This document shows positions 1 to 11,399 of a stretch of 64,000 nt of DNA, piece after piece. This DNA comes from Chrysemys picta bellii (lineage: Eukaryota; Chordata; Testudines; Emydidae), in the NCBI RefSeq assembly GCF_011386835.1, contig NC_088796.1, forward strand, positions 33,621,011-33,685,010, read 5' to 3'. Position 1 is the first letter of the stretch; every line of letters begins with the position of its first letter. The notes below the pieces were generated by a model that was not told where the DNA came from, searched no databases, and was given only the letters and a program-made list of their open reading frames with translations. The translations under genes were made by a program, and so were the position numbers.

Positions 1-61
1 ATTATTTTAATTTGGATAGATATTAGTATAATTTTTCTATAGAGGCAATGGGTGGCTTGTT

Positions 62-235
62 GTACCTTGCAGCTATTAAAACTGTGTTCTGTAATCCTGT
101 CAGATCTCACAAGCTAAGCAGGGTCAGGGCAAATCGGTATTTGGAAAGAAGACTTCCACAGAAATCTAGATGCCAGAGCTAGTGATGCTGTTGATTCAGT
201 AGATAGAGGGGAAAGCACTAAGGATTTGTCTACAT
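62..235 (+). repeat. 5S rRNA-derived SINE fragment
   Basis: The stretch around 97-170 follows the internal promoter half of vertebrate 5S rRNA: a copy of 'aagctaagcagggtc' is followed by a decayed 'tatttggaaagaagac' where 5S has the 'tacttggatgggagac' block. The following part, with 'gtgatgctgttgattcagtag', resembles the body of a second copy at 34345-34570. 5S-headed SINEs (SINE3 class, AmnSINE-like) are known in vertebrates. The divergence argues against a working 5S gene. Confidence 0.55.
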
Positions 236-1174
236 TACAGACTTTTATGGTGTTCAACATATTTGCTAAGGGTCAAGTTAGCGGACATGATGCTGGCCAC
301 AAGTGATGGGTCAGTGCAGTATTCAGTACCAGGTCAACTAGCTACGATTAAACCCTGCATAGCTAACACAATGCTAAACGAGCCCTGAAGATCTTAGCCT
401 CAGAATCCTGGTGAGATTCCAATCAAAGCAATAATTCTACCTACCTAAATTCCTGTTTGTGGACACAGTACTCTTCACTTTTTGTCAGAGATTGTGGCCA
501 AGTGTTCCTGGGCACTATTTAACTGCTGCCACTTCCCATTCCATTAGGGTACGCACACACTAAGCCTCTTTCTGAAAAGAATCAACAGCAGAAGCGGTAA
601 CACAGAGCTCTAGTGTAGACAAGGCTCCAAGGAACCACTGGTGTTTTAATCTTTGTGTAACTTAAACCTGTTCAAAGCCAGTCTATGGACAAGCCAATGG
701 TTAAAATACCAGTGGTACCTCATCTATACTCCCACACACCATTGCTACCAGTTCAGCTGCACTGGTGGAAGAAATGGTGGGAAGATTTTCTGGGGGAATC
801 CTGTAGCACAAATAAGGTTAACATGTCTTACATACCTTCACTGGGAAGTTGAGAGGTTTAATTCATTTCATGCTTAGAAAGTATTTGGGTGCTGTGAATG
901 AAGGTACATATTATATATAGATACACACATTTAACATTTTCATTATTTTTCAAAAAATGAAAGTTTGGTTGAAAGGAAAGTCAATTTATACAAACGTTAG
1001 TTGATTGTGGTTTACTAGAAATCTCAACAACTGTTGTGTACAAAAAAAAGTCACAATTTAAATTTAAATCATGTTCTCTATGTTACGGTCCTCTGGATTG
1101 TTAAATTTAAAAATCCAGAACTCACAAGGGCAAGCACTTTATAATACACTTTCACATTTAATAATGCTTTGATA
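236..1174. other. AT-rich DNA, no gene seen
   Basis: No long open frame, splice-flanked coding exon or recognised repeat is visible here. Confidence 0.5.
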
Positions 1175-1182
1175 GTATAAGC

Positions 1183-2152
1183 CAGTGGTTCTCAAACTTT
1201 TTTCCCCCGCAGACCACTTGAAAATTGCTGAGGGTCTCGGTGGACCACTTAATGATCTTTCCAAATGTTGTTTGTAACATTAGCTAACTATTGTAAAGCG
1301 CTTTGGATAAAAGCGCTATATAAAAAAAAAACTTTAATAAACTTTTTTTGTTCTACAAATAAAAGTACACAACTCATATTTTAATATCAGTGGTCTTACC
1401 TTTCTAACACGATGGGTGTGCCCTCTCTCCCCCTCCGTGGCAGCCCCCAAGCTGGGTCTGAGAAGGAGGGGAGTATCTCCCCCACCACAGAGCTGAGGCT
1501 GGGAAGGAGGGCCGTCTCTCCCTAGCAGCCGAAGCCCTGGAGCTGGGGAAAGTCACCTCTTTCTCTGGCCACCGCAGTCCTGCACGTCCCAAATTCTCCC
1601 CCCACCCTCCTTCTCACCCCACTGCCCCCTCCCACCTACCCAGGGCTGGTGCTTCCACTAGGCGACCCTAGGCAGTCACCTAGGGCAGCAGGATTTGGGG
1701 GGCGGCATTTTGCTCCCCTCGGCGGAAATTTGGCGGCGGGGTTCTTCTGCTCCAGGTCTTCGGCAGAAATTCAGTGGCGGGTCCTTCACTCACTCCGGGA
1801 AGAGCCGCTGAAGTGCCCCGAAGATGCAGAGCGGAAGGACTCCCGCCGCTGAATGCTCAGAGGAGGAGCGCTGCCACCTAGGGCAGCAAAAACCCTGGCG
1901 CCGCTCCTGCACCTACCCCCTATCCTCCCCCTCCCTCCCCCCCCCCCCCGCCCAACGCCACCACCCCACCTTACATATGCGTCTTCTTCAGGGTCCAGGC
2001 ACCTAATTAGTGGAGCCACGCCTGCATGGCTCCACTAATTTGGTGGGTGGCCCTTCATTCTCTCATGTGCAGCCGCCCAGGCATGCACCTTAGAGGGAAC
2101 TATCCGCAGACCACCTGAATGGAACTCACAGACCACTGTTTGAGAACCTTTG
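1183..2152. mobile_element. hAT-type non-autonomous element (outer of a nested pair)
   Basis: Termini are CAGTGGTTCTCAAAC and an inverted, decayed GTTTGAGAACCTTTG. It is flanked by a perfect 8-bp duplication GTATAAGC (1175-1182 and 2153-2160), the hAT hallmark. Subterminal 'agaccacttgaaaa' and 'agaccacctgaatg' keep the symmetry. There is no transposase frame, so it is a MITE-like derivative. It has grown by insertion of a second hAT element at 1641-1909 and by GC-rich, C-run-rich sequence. Confidence 0.85.
1641..1909. mobile_element. hAT-type MITE nested in another hAT element
   Basis: Begins CAGGGCTGGTGCTTCC and ends with the inverted, transition-decayed partner CCTGGCGCCGCTCCTG. It is flanked by a perfect 8-bp duplication CACCTACC (1633-1640 and 1910-1917). 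It is 269 bp, GC-rich and has no coding frame. Its insertion postdates the host element at 1183-2152. Confidence 0.8.
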
Positions 2153-2160
2153 GTATAAGC

Positions 2161-2683
2161 AATACACAACAGTTTACTTTACACAAACGAGATCCTTTTG
2201 CGAATCAGATTCCCAACTCCTGCTTTGAAATACCTGATATTTTCTTTTACCCAACGTACATAAACACTAACAGAAGCTATTCACTTAGTTTGAATGCTTG
2301 CTTCCTATGCAAATACTGTACCAGTTCTACAAACAGCAAATGTGAGATGGATACATTGACATTCTCTAACAAAATTAAAATAAAATATTACCAAGAATTT
2401 TATTTACTAGGAAATCAAATGTTTAATTTTTGGGGGGGGGGGGGGGAAGGCTGATGGCTTGTTTAAGTCAAGTTTTGTTTGACGGTAGCCTGCAAAAGAG
2501 ATTTTTATCAATGATTGTTAAGCCCTTTTTGACTTCTTTATGATGTATGAAGAAGGCATAAGAAGGTTTTGTGTGGGTATTGGGTCCCCTCACCCACAAA
2601 AATCTTTTTTTCAAACAGATGATGTTCTTATATTTCTACTCTGGTCTTCTCTGAATTTACTAAAGAAGCTCTGTAATGCCTTA
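2161..2683. other. AT-rich DNA with a G run, no gene seen
   Basis: Holds a run of about 14 G near 2433-2446. On the minus strand a possible polyadenylation signal (TTTATT on plus, near 2400) could serve the candidate exon at 3292-3518. Nothing else was recognised. Confidence 0.4.
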
Positions 2684-2691
2684 ATTAAAAG

Positions 2692-2816
2692 TAGGGTGAC
2701 CAGATGTCCTGATTTTATAGGGACAGTCCCGATATTTGGGGCTTTTTTCTTATATGGGCGCATATTACCCTCCAACCCATGTCCCGATTTTTCACACTTT
2801 CTATCTGGTCACTCCA
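2692..2816. mobile_element. Short hAT-like MITE, TAGGGTGACCA family
   Basis: A 125-bp element with termini TAGGGTGACCAGATG and the inverted TATCTGGTCACTCCA. A perfect 8-bp target duplication ATTAAAAG lies at 2684-2691 and 2817-2824. The termini resemble those of the larger element at 13038-14036 (TAGGGTTACCATA), so both probably belong to one lineage. It is non-coding. Confidence 0.85.
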
Positions 2817-2824
2817 ATTAAAAG

Positions 2825-3291
2825 GATTAGTATTTTGAATTTGTGAAAGGAAGCTTTTTTCACAGGCATTTGTGTAGAGTTGATCTTAAAGCCCTTCCCT
2901 TCAAACTTCCAATCCATTGTGATGCCATACGTCTATTAGGTCTACAGTCACCTACAGAGGTCAAGACTGGATAGGACCTAAATATAAACTTCTAATGCAA
3001 AAACACTGAAAAGGCCTTTTCAGGCCTATATATTATATCATAAAGAAGTCCAAAAAGTAACCAAACCAATTTCTCCCATTTTTTAAGGTCTCCTTTAAAT
3101 TTGTTTAATCATTTTTATATTTAACCAAATACACCAAGCTGTGCTTCCAATGCATTTATGCAGTTCATGAAACTCAAAAAATCCTTTAAATGAAATAGAA
3201 GGGCTCTTTTTTACACTGTCAGGAACAAAAGTTACAAGCTACCAGTTTTACACTTTGGGTTATTTCTACACATGAGAATTCACTATATTGT
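2825..3291. other. AT-rich DNA downstream (minus strand) of the candidate exon
   Basis: No repeat was recognised. If the exon at 3292-3518 is real, this stretch would be its 3' untranslated region. The sequence itself does not prove that. Confidence 0.3.
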
Positions 3292-3518
3292 TTAAGCTGT
3301 AATATTTTTAGCATATGAACTAAGTGAACAAATGTCAGCCATATTAACATAAGAGGAGTAATTATGATTTAAGGCGTCATATGAATGAACACGTCTCTGA
3401 GAAGGTCTGGAAGCCACAGACCTCAAAACACCATCAATGGAGCAATATGGGTCTGTCTGCTTTACCAATGATGATATTATGGAATCCCCATCTAGACTTT
3501 CTAAGGATTTGCAGAGAT
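3292..3518 (-). CDS. Possible terminal coding exon of an unidentified host gene
   Basis: A minus-strand frame of about 75 codons ends in TAA at 3292. At its upstream edge is a good splice-acceptor context: a pyrimidine-rich stretch ending in CTTCCACAG, with the AG on the minus strand at 3519-3520. The exon would start in the middle of a codon. The peptide has an ordinary, soluble-looking composition (polar, Ser/Tyr-rich, no low complexity), unlike the chance frames nearby. It contains Tyr-Val-Asn-Met, which fits the YxxM consensus bound by PI3-kinase p85 SH2 domains. I do not recognise the protein and found no convincing neighbouring exon. It could be a decayed repeat or chance. The upstream open frame continues past the acceptor to an ATG at 3552, so an unspliced small frame is the alternative. 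Confidence 0.33.
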
Positions 3519-3521
3519 CTG

Positions 3522-4676
3522 TGGAAGCGACCAGTAAATTATGTAGGACCATCAGCTTTCATTCCCACTCACACCTTATTTTGGGGGGTTGGGGCGAAGA
3601 GAGGAGGGGCAGAAGAATCACAAATGTTGCTTAACGCAAAAACAAGCAGAACTTAGTACTTCCTGCTTTCTAAATGCTTTTAGTGTTGGGAGTAAAAATA
3701 TATGTTTAAGCCACCTGCCCATTTAATTATAAGGGCATCAACTTAATTTTGACAAAAAATTAAAATATTGTGACAGCAACTCTTAGACAACCTATTTCAA
3801 TTAAGTTGTCAAAGTCAATTTGAGCAGTTCAGAGAATCAAAGTAAAAACCAAACTGATTTGTATTGCCCAACCTGAAATAAATGTGGAAATATAACAAGT
3901 AAAAACTTTTCACTTGTTAACGTCTCACTTCTGGTACCCTAAGATATTACTAGCCATAGGGAAATTTTGTTGCTTACAACTTATGATTTAGATTGACTGG
4001 GTTGCTTTTATACAATTTTTGTATTAAAATTACCCAGCACAAAAATTAAACTTAGTATGGTGAAACAATATAAAAAGATCTTTTTTAATATGGATGCCAT
4101 TTAAATTTTATTTGGATTCCTATTCAATACTCAGACTCAATACTGATGGTGGTTTTAGCATGATATAGAAGCAAAGGAAAGCATTTTTTGTTCCAAACTA
4201 AATTAAGTTAACAGACAGTGGAAGGTATAATTTAAACATTTCAACACAAATGTTAATTACGAAGATTACATTTTTTATTCTAGTATGCAATGTTACTGTA
4301 AAATTTCAGGCTGTGTACATAATCTGTAAGTGCATGCTTCACATTAATTAAGGAAAGCTAAATTTACTCAAGCTCTGTAATGGGGTGGATATTTTCAGAA
4401 TGCAACTGCAATAGGACAAGTAAGAGCAAGAATGTACCTTGTCTAAACTAGCTTATACATGCCTACTGATGGGGAAAGAAATACAAAAATATGTTGCCAT
4501 TGCTGGAATTTTGAAACTGACAAGGTATTACAGGCCCAGTTCTACATTTATCTTATATTCCCATTATCAATTCTAACATGGGCAAATGTTTTTCTCATGT
4601 CACAGTGAAACATTAAGTTAGTTTCCACCCTTTGCCCCAACCCTTCAAGACAATGCTAGCAAACTCCCATCTACAA
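3522..4676. other. AT-rich DNA, no gene seen
   Basis: If the exon at 3292-3518 is real, this is its upstream intron. No recognised repeat or coding frame. Confidence 0.4.
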
Positions 4677-4678
4677 TA

Positions 4679-5418
4679 CAGTAGAACCTCCAAGATACGA
4701 ATAATATAGTTACAGACTTACTAATCAACCGGACACCCTGTGAAACCGGAAGTCATCAATCAGGCAGCAGCAGAGACAACCCCCCCCCCTCCTCCCCCCC
4801 CACACACAAAAACAACAGCAAATACTGTATTGCCTCAGGGCTTTAGCCCTGGGGCTCAGGGCTTCAGCCACCGGTGGGGGTTGGGGCTTCAGCCACCGGG
4901 GGGCAGCGTCAGGGCTCTGGGCAGCAGGGGGTGGGGGGGTTCTGACCTTTGGGAGCATCAGGAATTTAGACGGGGGGGGGGGGGGGGAGTGCTGGGGCTC
5001 GGGGCTTCAGCCCCGCAGCTCTGTTCCCGGCTTCAGCCCTGAGGTTTCAGCCCCAGCAATCCCCCTCTAGATAAAGCCCCGAATCCTAGCTGAAACCGAG
5101 GAGCAGAGCCATGGGGCTGAAGCCCCGACCCCCGGGATACCCCGCGGGGCTGAAGTCCCAAGCCCAGTGCGCCCTCCAGGTCTAAAACCCTGTGCCATGG
5201 TACTCCCAGGGGGGCAGAATCCCTGAGCCCCCTGCCGGGAGCCTTGGCGGCTACTAGGATCAGAAGCCCTGACCCCCACCCCTTCCTGGCGCACTGACCC
5301 CTGCAGTCCCAACTCCCCCATGGCTGAAGTCCGTAACATCTTGTTCAGAGTTACAGACTATTTCAGAGTTATGGACAACCTCCATTCCCGAGGTGTCAGT
5401 CACTCGGAGGTTCTTCTG
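4679..5418. mobile_element. Tigger-like (Tc1/mariner-pogo) MITE with GC-rich core
   Basis: Starts CAGTAGAACCTCCAAGATACG and ends with the inverted GGAGGTTCTTCTG. It is bounded by TA on both sides (4677-4678, 5419-5420), as expected of Tc1/mariner insertion. The core (about 4830-5300) is GC-rich, with poly-C and poly-G runs and repeated 'ggggcttcagcc' blocks in both orientations that can form hairpins. The open frames inside are low-complexity GC artefacts. It shares terminal logic with 25878-26027. Confidence 0.75.
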
Positions 5419-5420
5419 TA

Positions 5421-7479
5421 CTTCAGAAATTGGAACATCACAATAAAGTCCCAAGTCTGTTCCTCTTTGTTGCTTTCTAGTGCTATGTTCACTTCACCCC
5501 AAAAATAAATATATAAAAATAATTTAAACACTATAACTATATAGATAGATCTGTTTTCTTTTAACTCTATTGCAGCTCTAACCTGAAGCTCTGCAGTGTT
5601 TCTGCTCATCTTCACACAATCAGACAATGAGGAAAACAACAAAGAACCAGTTCAGGTAGTTAGACTGCTATTCTTGCCCACTACTCTTAACACCTCTTGT
5701 CCACCTCTGCTGAGAGAATTAGTACAGCACGGTACTTCTACCAACAGGAAATTGAAGGAAGATTCAGAGAACTCATTGTATTGAAGTTTTTCTTTAGCTA
5801 GCCCAGGTTTCAGCCATCATACAATAAAGTGCCTCAGAAGGGGGGCTATATCCCAAGTGACACTTGCAGTCTTTCACCATCCTACTATTACAACTGATTT
5901 TGTGCTTTAAATGTTGTTTACTTACAGTTTATTGTTGCTTTCTGTAAGGATTTTACACGGTAAGCATGAAAGTAAAGAAAAAAATAACTTAAAACATTTG
6001 CATCTACAGTTGTAATGAAAAATATTAGTTTTCAGGTATATTTTATATTTGATCCAAGTGTGAAAGGGCTTTTATTTTTAATAATGGACTATTAGAAGCA
6101 ACAGTCACATTTAAAGAGCGAGAGACTGGTTCCTTTCCCCTCACCCCCTTCCCTGCATGAGCTCCTACACTACAAGAACATAAAGAATGCACCCTTCAAA
6201 TCATATCCTGACTTTCTTAAACAAAACACCCCCCAACATTTACTAGTTATTCTATCTGGAATTACTGATGGCAAATCAGATGATATCAATTTCCAAAGCT
6301 TCTGTTTCTTTCATTCCTGACTAAAAAGTGCTACTGGTAGTAATGAATTGGGAGCCAGGTCTTTCTCGGATCTGGGCCATTTAATTCACCACAAGGCTTT
6401 TACTTTGCAGTTATAAAAGCATCCAACCAATTTTGAACAATGGAAAACACCACATTGACAGATTTAGTGTCCGGAATGGAGGTTCAAGAATGGAAATAAC
6501 TCCTTTATCACTCTACAGTACATAAGCACACTAGTTCTGCACCAAAATAAAAATAAATGCAATGTCTAATATCTCCTCCCCATAAATATTTTTAATATGT
6601 TATATTAATTAGAGAGAGAGAGAAAAACATAAATCCAAGTTACAGAAGGCACATTCATCTATGTTCCATACACAAGACAGTAAAAGTCTTAAATAGACTG
6701 ATAGGGGCCAATTTCTGTACTAGACCTCTTAGTGTGAGATCCACTCTTCATAGACAATGGTAATTGTTTAAAACCTTCTGCAATGTCTTCATTATACTTG
6801 AGAAGCTTTAAAACGAACTAGGGAAAGAAGCTCTCATTTTAAAAAACTGGACTTCAATCCTGCAACTTGTTCCACGTGGGTGGACCCCTTCTATCCAGGG
6901 CCCGAACTCAACTCAATGGGTCGCAGTATAGGCACAAGCATCTGCTTGTAAGGGAGCTTTAGTTCTTAACTTCTTGGGAGGGAAAGGCAGAATGAAACAT
7001 TTGGCATCTGAAGCAAAACAAGAGCTGACTAGCAAAAACTGAGCCTAACATGAGAGTTTATTTTTATTATTATTTATATTATCATAGTGCCTAGAAGCCT
7101 CAGTCAAGGACCAGGGTTCTTTGTGTTAGGTGCTGAACACACAGAACAAAAAGATGGTCCATGTCTCAGAGGGTTTACAATCTAAGTATCTTGAGTACTT
7201 TTTTTTTTAAGCCATCACCTAAATAAGTTACTAGCAGCTACAGAGACTGTCACATTTTAAGACCATATAAAATAGAAAGAACACACAGAAGGAAGCTTTT
7301 ATCTACTAATTATTTGAAGTTGCTCTGTACAGATTTGAGCAGTCATCTTGCAGTTAACTTGGCAAACAATAACCAGTGATTGATCACTCAGAATTGTTGC
7401 AACTTCTGTGCAACAATACTTTTCCCACTTCTCCTGCATAACAAGTGTAAACACATGACACTCCCACCAATTATAACGG

Positions 7480-7519
<40 letters not shown>

Positions 7520-8036
7520 ACCAGAGTTCTGGGTTTTGGGTAACTATACCCAAAAAGCCACACACAAAAAAGACCTGGGAGATCACATAATTAAAGTCTG
7601 TAGCATAACTAATTATGCCCACCTGCATCTACATTACAGACTACAGAAGATTCAAAGTTGGCACTTACTTATGGTGCAATATTCTATGCAAAAAGTTGTT
7701 AGCATGTGTATTAAAATTCCTTTCTTTCCATACAAAGAAAATACAACCCTTAAGCATATTCCATTCATAACATTTCCCCATTTAACGCCTAGAGTTCTGT
7801 GTGCAGTTCTCCTTTAACTATTACGAAAGTGCTCATGTTTTCCTTTACTGATAGCGCACGCACATCTTCCTAGGGCTTTTTAAATCCATTTAGAGATACT
7901 GCTCTACTTAAATACAATTGTTAAAAAAAGAAACCTGATTTTTGAGGTAAGGAGAAATGGGACTAATGAAATGTCAACGATATCAGGACAGGAGCTAGGG
8001 GAGTTCTTAGAACTATTATAATTATGAAAATTTGTT
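5421..8036. other. AT-rich DNA, no gene seen
   Basis: Contains one old interspersed repeat (7068-7190), a poly-A run of about 35 bases at 7483-7517 and a short AG run near 6610. The frame across the poly-A run encodes a phenylalanine string on the other strand and is not a gene. Confidence 0.45.
7068..7190 (+). repeat. Old interspersed repeat (blocks 'accaggg' and 'acagaacaaaaag')
   Basis: The order of blocks 'catagtgcctagaagcc', 'ggaccaggg', 'aggtgctgaacacacagaacaaaaag', 'ggtcc' and 'tttacaatctaag' recurs at 34630-34760 and, split by an LTR, at 34965-35560. Three diverged copies in one window mark an ancient dispersed family. I cannot assign it to a named class with certainty. Confidence 0.55.
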
Positions 8037-8044
8037 GACTAGAT

Positions 8045-8418
8045 CAGGGTTTCTCAAACTTCATTGTACTGTGACCCCTTTCTGACAACAAAAATTACTA
8101 CATGACCCCAGACTGGGGACTAAGCTCCCCCAAACACTGCTGCCCCAGATGTGGGGGCCAAAGCCCCAGCCGGAGCCCCACCGCCTGAGGCAGGGGGAGG
8201 GGAGGACCCAAAGCCAAAACCCAAGGGCTTCAGCCCCAGGCAGGAGGCTTGTAACCTGAGCTCAGCTGCCCAGGGCTGAAGCCATTGGGCTTCAGCTTCA
8301 GCCCTGGGGCTCGGGCTTTGGACCCACGCCCCAGCAAGTGTAAGTCAGCCCTGGTGACCCCATTCAAAGTGGGTCATGACCCACTTTGGGATCCTGACCC
8401 GCAGTTTGAGAACTGCTT
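8045..8418. mobile_element. hAT-type MITE (CAGGGTTTCTCAAAC termini)
   Basis: The 5' end is CAGGGTTTCTCAAAC and the 3' end the inverted GTTTGAGAACTGCTT. A perfect 8-bp duplication GACTAGAT lies at 8037-8044 and 8419-8426. It belongs to the same terminal family as 1183-2152 and 32045-32515. The core is GC-rich and repeats 'gggcttcagcc' in both orientations, a motif also filling the unrelated Tigger-like element at 4679-5418. Confidence 0.88.
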
Positions 8419-8699
8419 GACTAGATGCATCAGAAGACAACACTGTCTACTCCTCTAGCCGATTTTCTCACTAAAAAACGTTTTCCATAACAAAGCTGGA
8501 ATGGACCCTAATGGTTCAAACAGAAGGCAGCTTAAGACGAAACTGAAGTTTCACGAATGGCAAAAGGGTTTCTTTAGATTTCTAAATTTTTGTTCCTATT
8601 GTGCTGAAACTTGATGCTCCAAAAACTCCTAGGCAAGCACAAAACATTGTAAAGACCTTTCACCAGTTATTCTGCAGAATACCAGGCTGCCAGTTCAAT

Positions 8700-10518
8700 T
8701 TTAGCTTCACTGGGAAGTCAAGTATAATTCGGCAGGCCAAAAAACAATGTGAAGAGCAACTATCAAAAGACACAAAAACTAACAGCAAAAAAGTTTTTAA
8801 GTACATCAGATACAGGAAGCCTGCCAAACAATCAGTGAGACCTTGGATGATCAAGGTGCTAAAAGGAACACTCAAAGAAGCAAGGCTGTTGTGAAGAAGC
8901 TAAACGAATTCTTCACATTGGTCTTCACTGCAAGGGATTATGCGGGAGATTCCCAGACCTCAGCCACTCTTTTTAGGTAACAAATGTCAGGAACTGTCCC
9001 AGACTAAAGTGTCAATAGAGGTAGTTTTGGAATACATTACTGTTTAGTTTATCAGTAAGTCACCAGGCCCAAGTGGTATTCACCCAAGTATTCTGAAGGA
9101 ACTCAGATATGATATTGCAGTACTACCAACTGTGATATCTAACCTATCACTTAAATCTGCTTCTGGACCACATGACTGGAGTGTAGCTAATGTGACACCA
9201 ATTTTTTTAAAAGGCTCTAGAGGCGATCCCGGCAATTACAGACCAGTAAGCCTAACTTCAGTACCAAGCAAATTAGTTGAAACTATAGTGACGAACAGAA
9301 TTATCAGACAGATTATCATGATTTGTTGGGGAAAGACTCAACACAGCTTCTGTAAAGGGAAGTCATGCCTCAATCTATTAGAATTCTTTGATGGGGGTAA
9401 ACAAACATGTGGATTAGGGTAATCCAGTGGATATAGTGTACTTGGACTTTCAGAAAGCTTCTGACAAGGTCCCTCACCAGTGCTGTTCAACATTCACAAG
9501 TGACCTTGAAAAAACAGTGAGGTGGCAATGTTTGCAGACAACACAAAATTACCCAAAATAGTTAAATCCAAAACTAACTGAGAAGAATTAAAAGGGCTCT
9601 CACAAAACTGGGTGACTGGGCAACAAAATTGAAGATGAAAAGCAATGTTGATAAGTGCGGAGTTATGCACATTGGAAAACATAATCCTAACCATATATAC
9701 AAAATGATGGGGTCTAAATTAGCTGTTACCACTCAAAAAAGATCTTGGAGTTTTTGTAGATAGTTCTCTGAAAAATCTGTTCCATGTGCAGAAGCAGTCA
9801 GAAGAGCTAACAATGTTAGGAAACGGATAGATAATAAGAGAAAATATCACAAGGCCACTATATAAATCCATAGTATGCCCACACCTTGAATACCGAGTGC
9901 AGTTCTGGTCAGCCCCTCTCAAAACAGGTATGCAAGAATTGGAAAAGATATAGAGAATGGCAACAAAAACAAGCAGGGTAAGGAATAGCTTCCATATGAG
10001 GAGAGACTAAAATGACTAGGACTGTTCAGCTTGGAAGAGACACAAATAAAGGGGGATTAATAGAGATCTATAAAATCATGACAGTGAAGAAAGTGAATAG
10101 GGAAGTGTTACTTACTCCTTCACATCACAAGAAGCAGGGGTCACACAATGAAATTAATAGGCAGAAGTTTAAAACAAAAAAATTCTTCACCCAACGCACA
10201 GCCCACCTGTGGAACTCATTGCCAGGGGATGTTGTGACGGTCAAAAGTACAACTGGTTTAAAAAACAGATAAATTCGTGGAGAATAGGTCCATCAATGGC
10301 TATTAGCCAAGATGGTCAGGGATGCAACCCCATGCTCTGGGTGTCCCTAAATCTATGACTGCCAGATGCTGGGACTGGATGACAGGGGATGGGATCATGC
10401 AATAACTGCCTTGTTCTGTTCATTCCCTTTGATGTACCTGGCACTGGCCACTGTTGGAAGGCAGGATACTGAACTAGACGGACCACTGGTCTGACGCAGT
10501 ATGGCCATTCTTATGTTC
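8700..10518 (+). mobile_element. CR1 LINE fragment A, 5'-truncated, broken reverse transcriptase
   Basis: Translated pieces in several frames follow CR1 ORF2 order. They comprise the linker after the endonuclease (about 8725-8890), the start of the reverse transcriptase with 'NYRPVSLTSV' (about 9235-9270), later RT segments around 9430-9760, and the C-terminal part (10012-10272) with 'LWNSLPGDV'. The 3' end 'ggccattcttatgttc' (to 10518) is typical of one CR1 lineage. Frameshifts and stops separate the pieces, so it is dead. The antisense copy at 40412-41285 is the same lineage. Confidence 0.85.
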
Positions 10519-11253
10519 ACTCAGTCTTTTTACCCTCCTCTAAAGTCATAAATGAGATAAGGCACAGTTATCATGGACAAGATAGCCTCTCTCCCCACAT
10601 CAGCACCTGCAATCCGAGGGGATCCCTTAGCTCTGACTACAGGGTAGTGTTCACAGGGGTTAAGAATCTTTAGGCAGATACAGGTGCCTGGAGTCTTGCC
10701 TCCTCTGGGGCCAACCCAATATTCATATTTGTTTTGGCTTTCCCCTATTTGCATTGGGGAGTGCTCCTGGACACCATCTGGATTTGCTCCATTTTCTGAG
10801 AAAAGCTACTTAATATATTGGTTTTGAATCTTGTGCCGCCTTCCCTTGTGAGGAAGGATTGTTTTCTAGTTTATGAAAACAGCCCCTTAAATGCCTATTA
10901 CAGTAGTTTCCTAGTTTTGTCTGTTTCTCTTCTGAGATCTCTAAAACCTAAGCAAGATTTTTCCATACCATGAGAAGTACACTTTCCATTCCAAAGAAAG
11001 AAAAACAGACTGGCAATATAGCTAAATGGTCCCCTATCACTGGATAGCATAAATGTGAAGTGACGAGATGATGACATGGTCCAATTTCAATATACCTGTT
11101 ACTTCTCTGTTAACAAGGAGCTACTGGAATTCTGGATGTCCAGCCTGATCTTACTATACCTTAAAAGGAAAGATAAGGAGGCACATCTCACCCACCTTTT
11201 CTAAAATCAGAGAAGAGGAGAATTTCCCTCAGTCTTAAAGAGTATTGTTGCTC
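10519..11253. other. Unclassified DNA, no gene seen
   Basis: No coding frame with exon signals and no recognised repeat. Confidence 0.4.
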
Positions 11254-11269
11254 ACTCTTCATCAGCCAA

Positions 11270-11383
11270 AAGAACAGGAGTACTTGTGGCACCTTAGAGA
11301 CTAACAAATTTATTAGTCTCTAAGGTGCCACAAGTACTCCTGTTCTTTTTGGGGATACAGACTAACATGGCTGCTACTCTGAA
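11270..11383 (+). mobile_element. Penelope-like element tail inserted as a perfect palindrome
   Basis: 35-base arms at 11270-11304 and 11313-11347 are perfect reverse complements around an 8-base centre 'caaattta'. The plus-oriented half continues into the Penelope tail 'gatacagactaacatggctg' (compare 25691-25828). A 16-bp direct repeat ACTCTTCATCAGCCAA flanks it (11254-11269 and 11384-11399), marking one insertion event with a long target duplication. The inverted arrangement therefore formed during or before insertion. Confidence 0.85.
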
Positions 11384-11399
11384 ACTCTTCATCAGCCAA

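Noticed and set aside
62..235. Functional 5S rRNA gene
   Set aside because: Only the internal part is recognisable, heavily mutated, and followed by a SINE-type body.
7299..7628. 109-codon minus frame with a phenylalanine string
   Set aside because: Produced by a poly-A run at 7483-7517.
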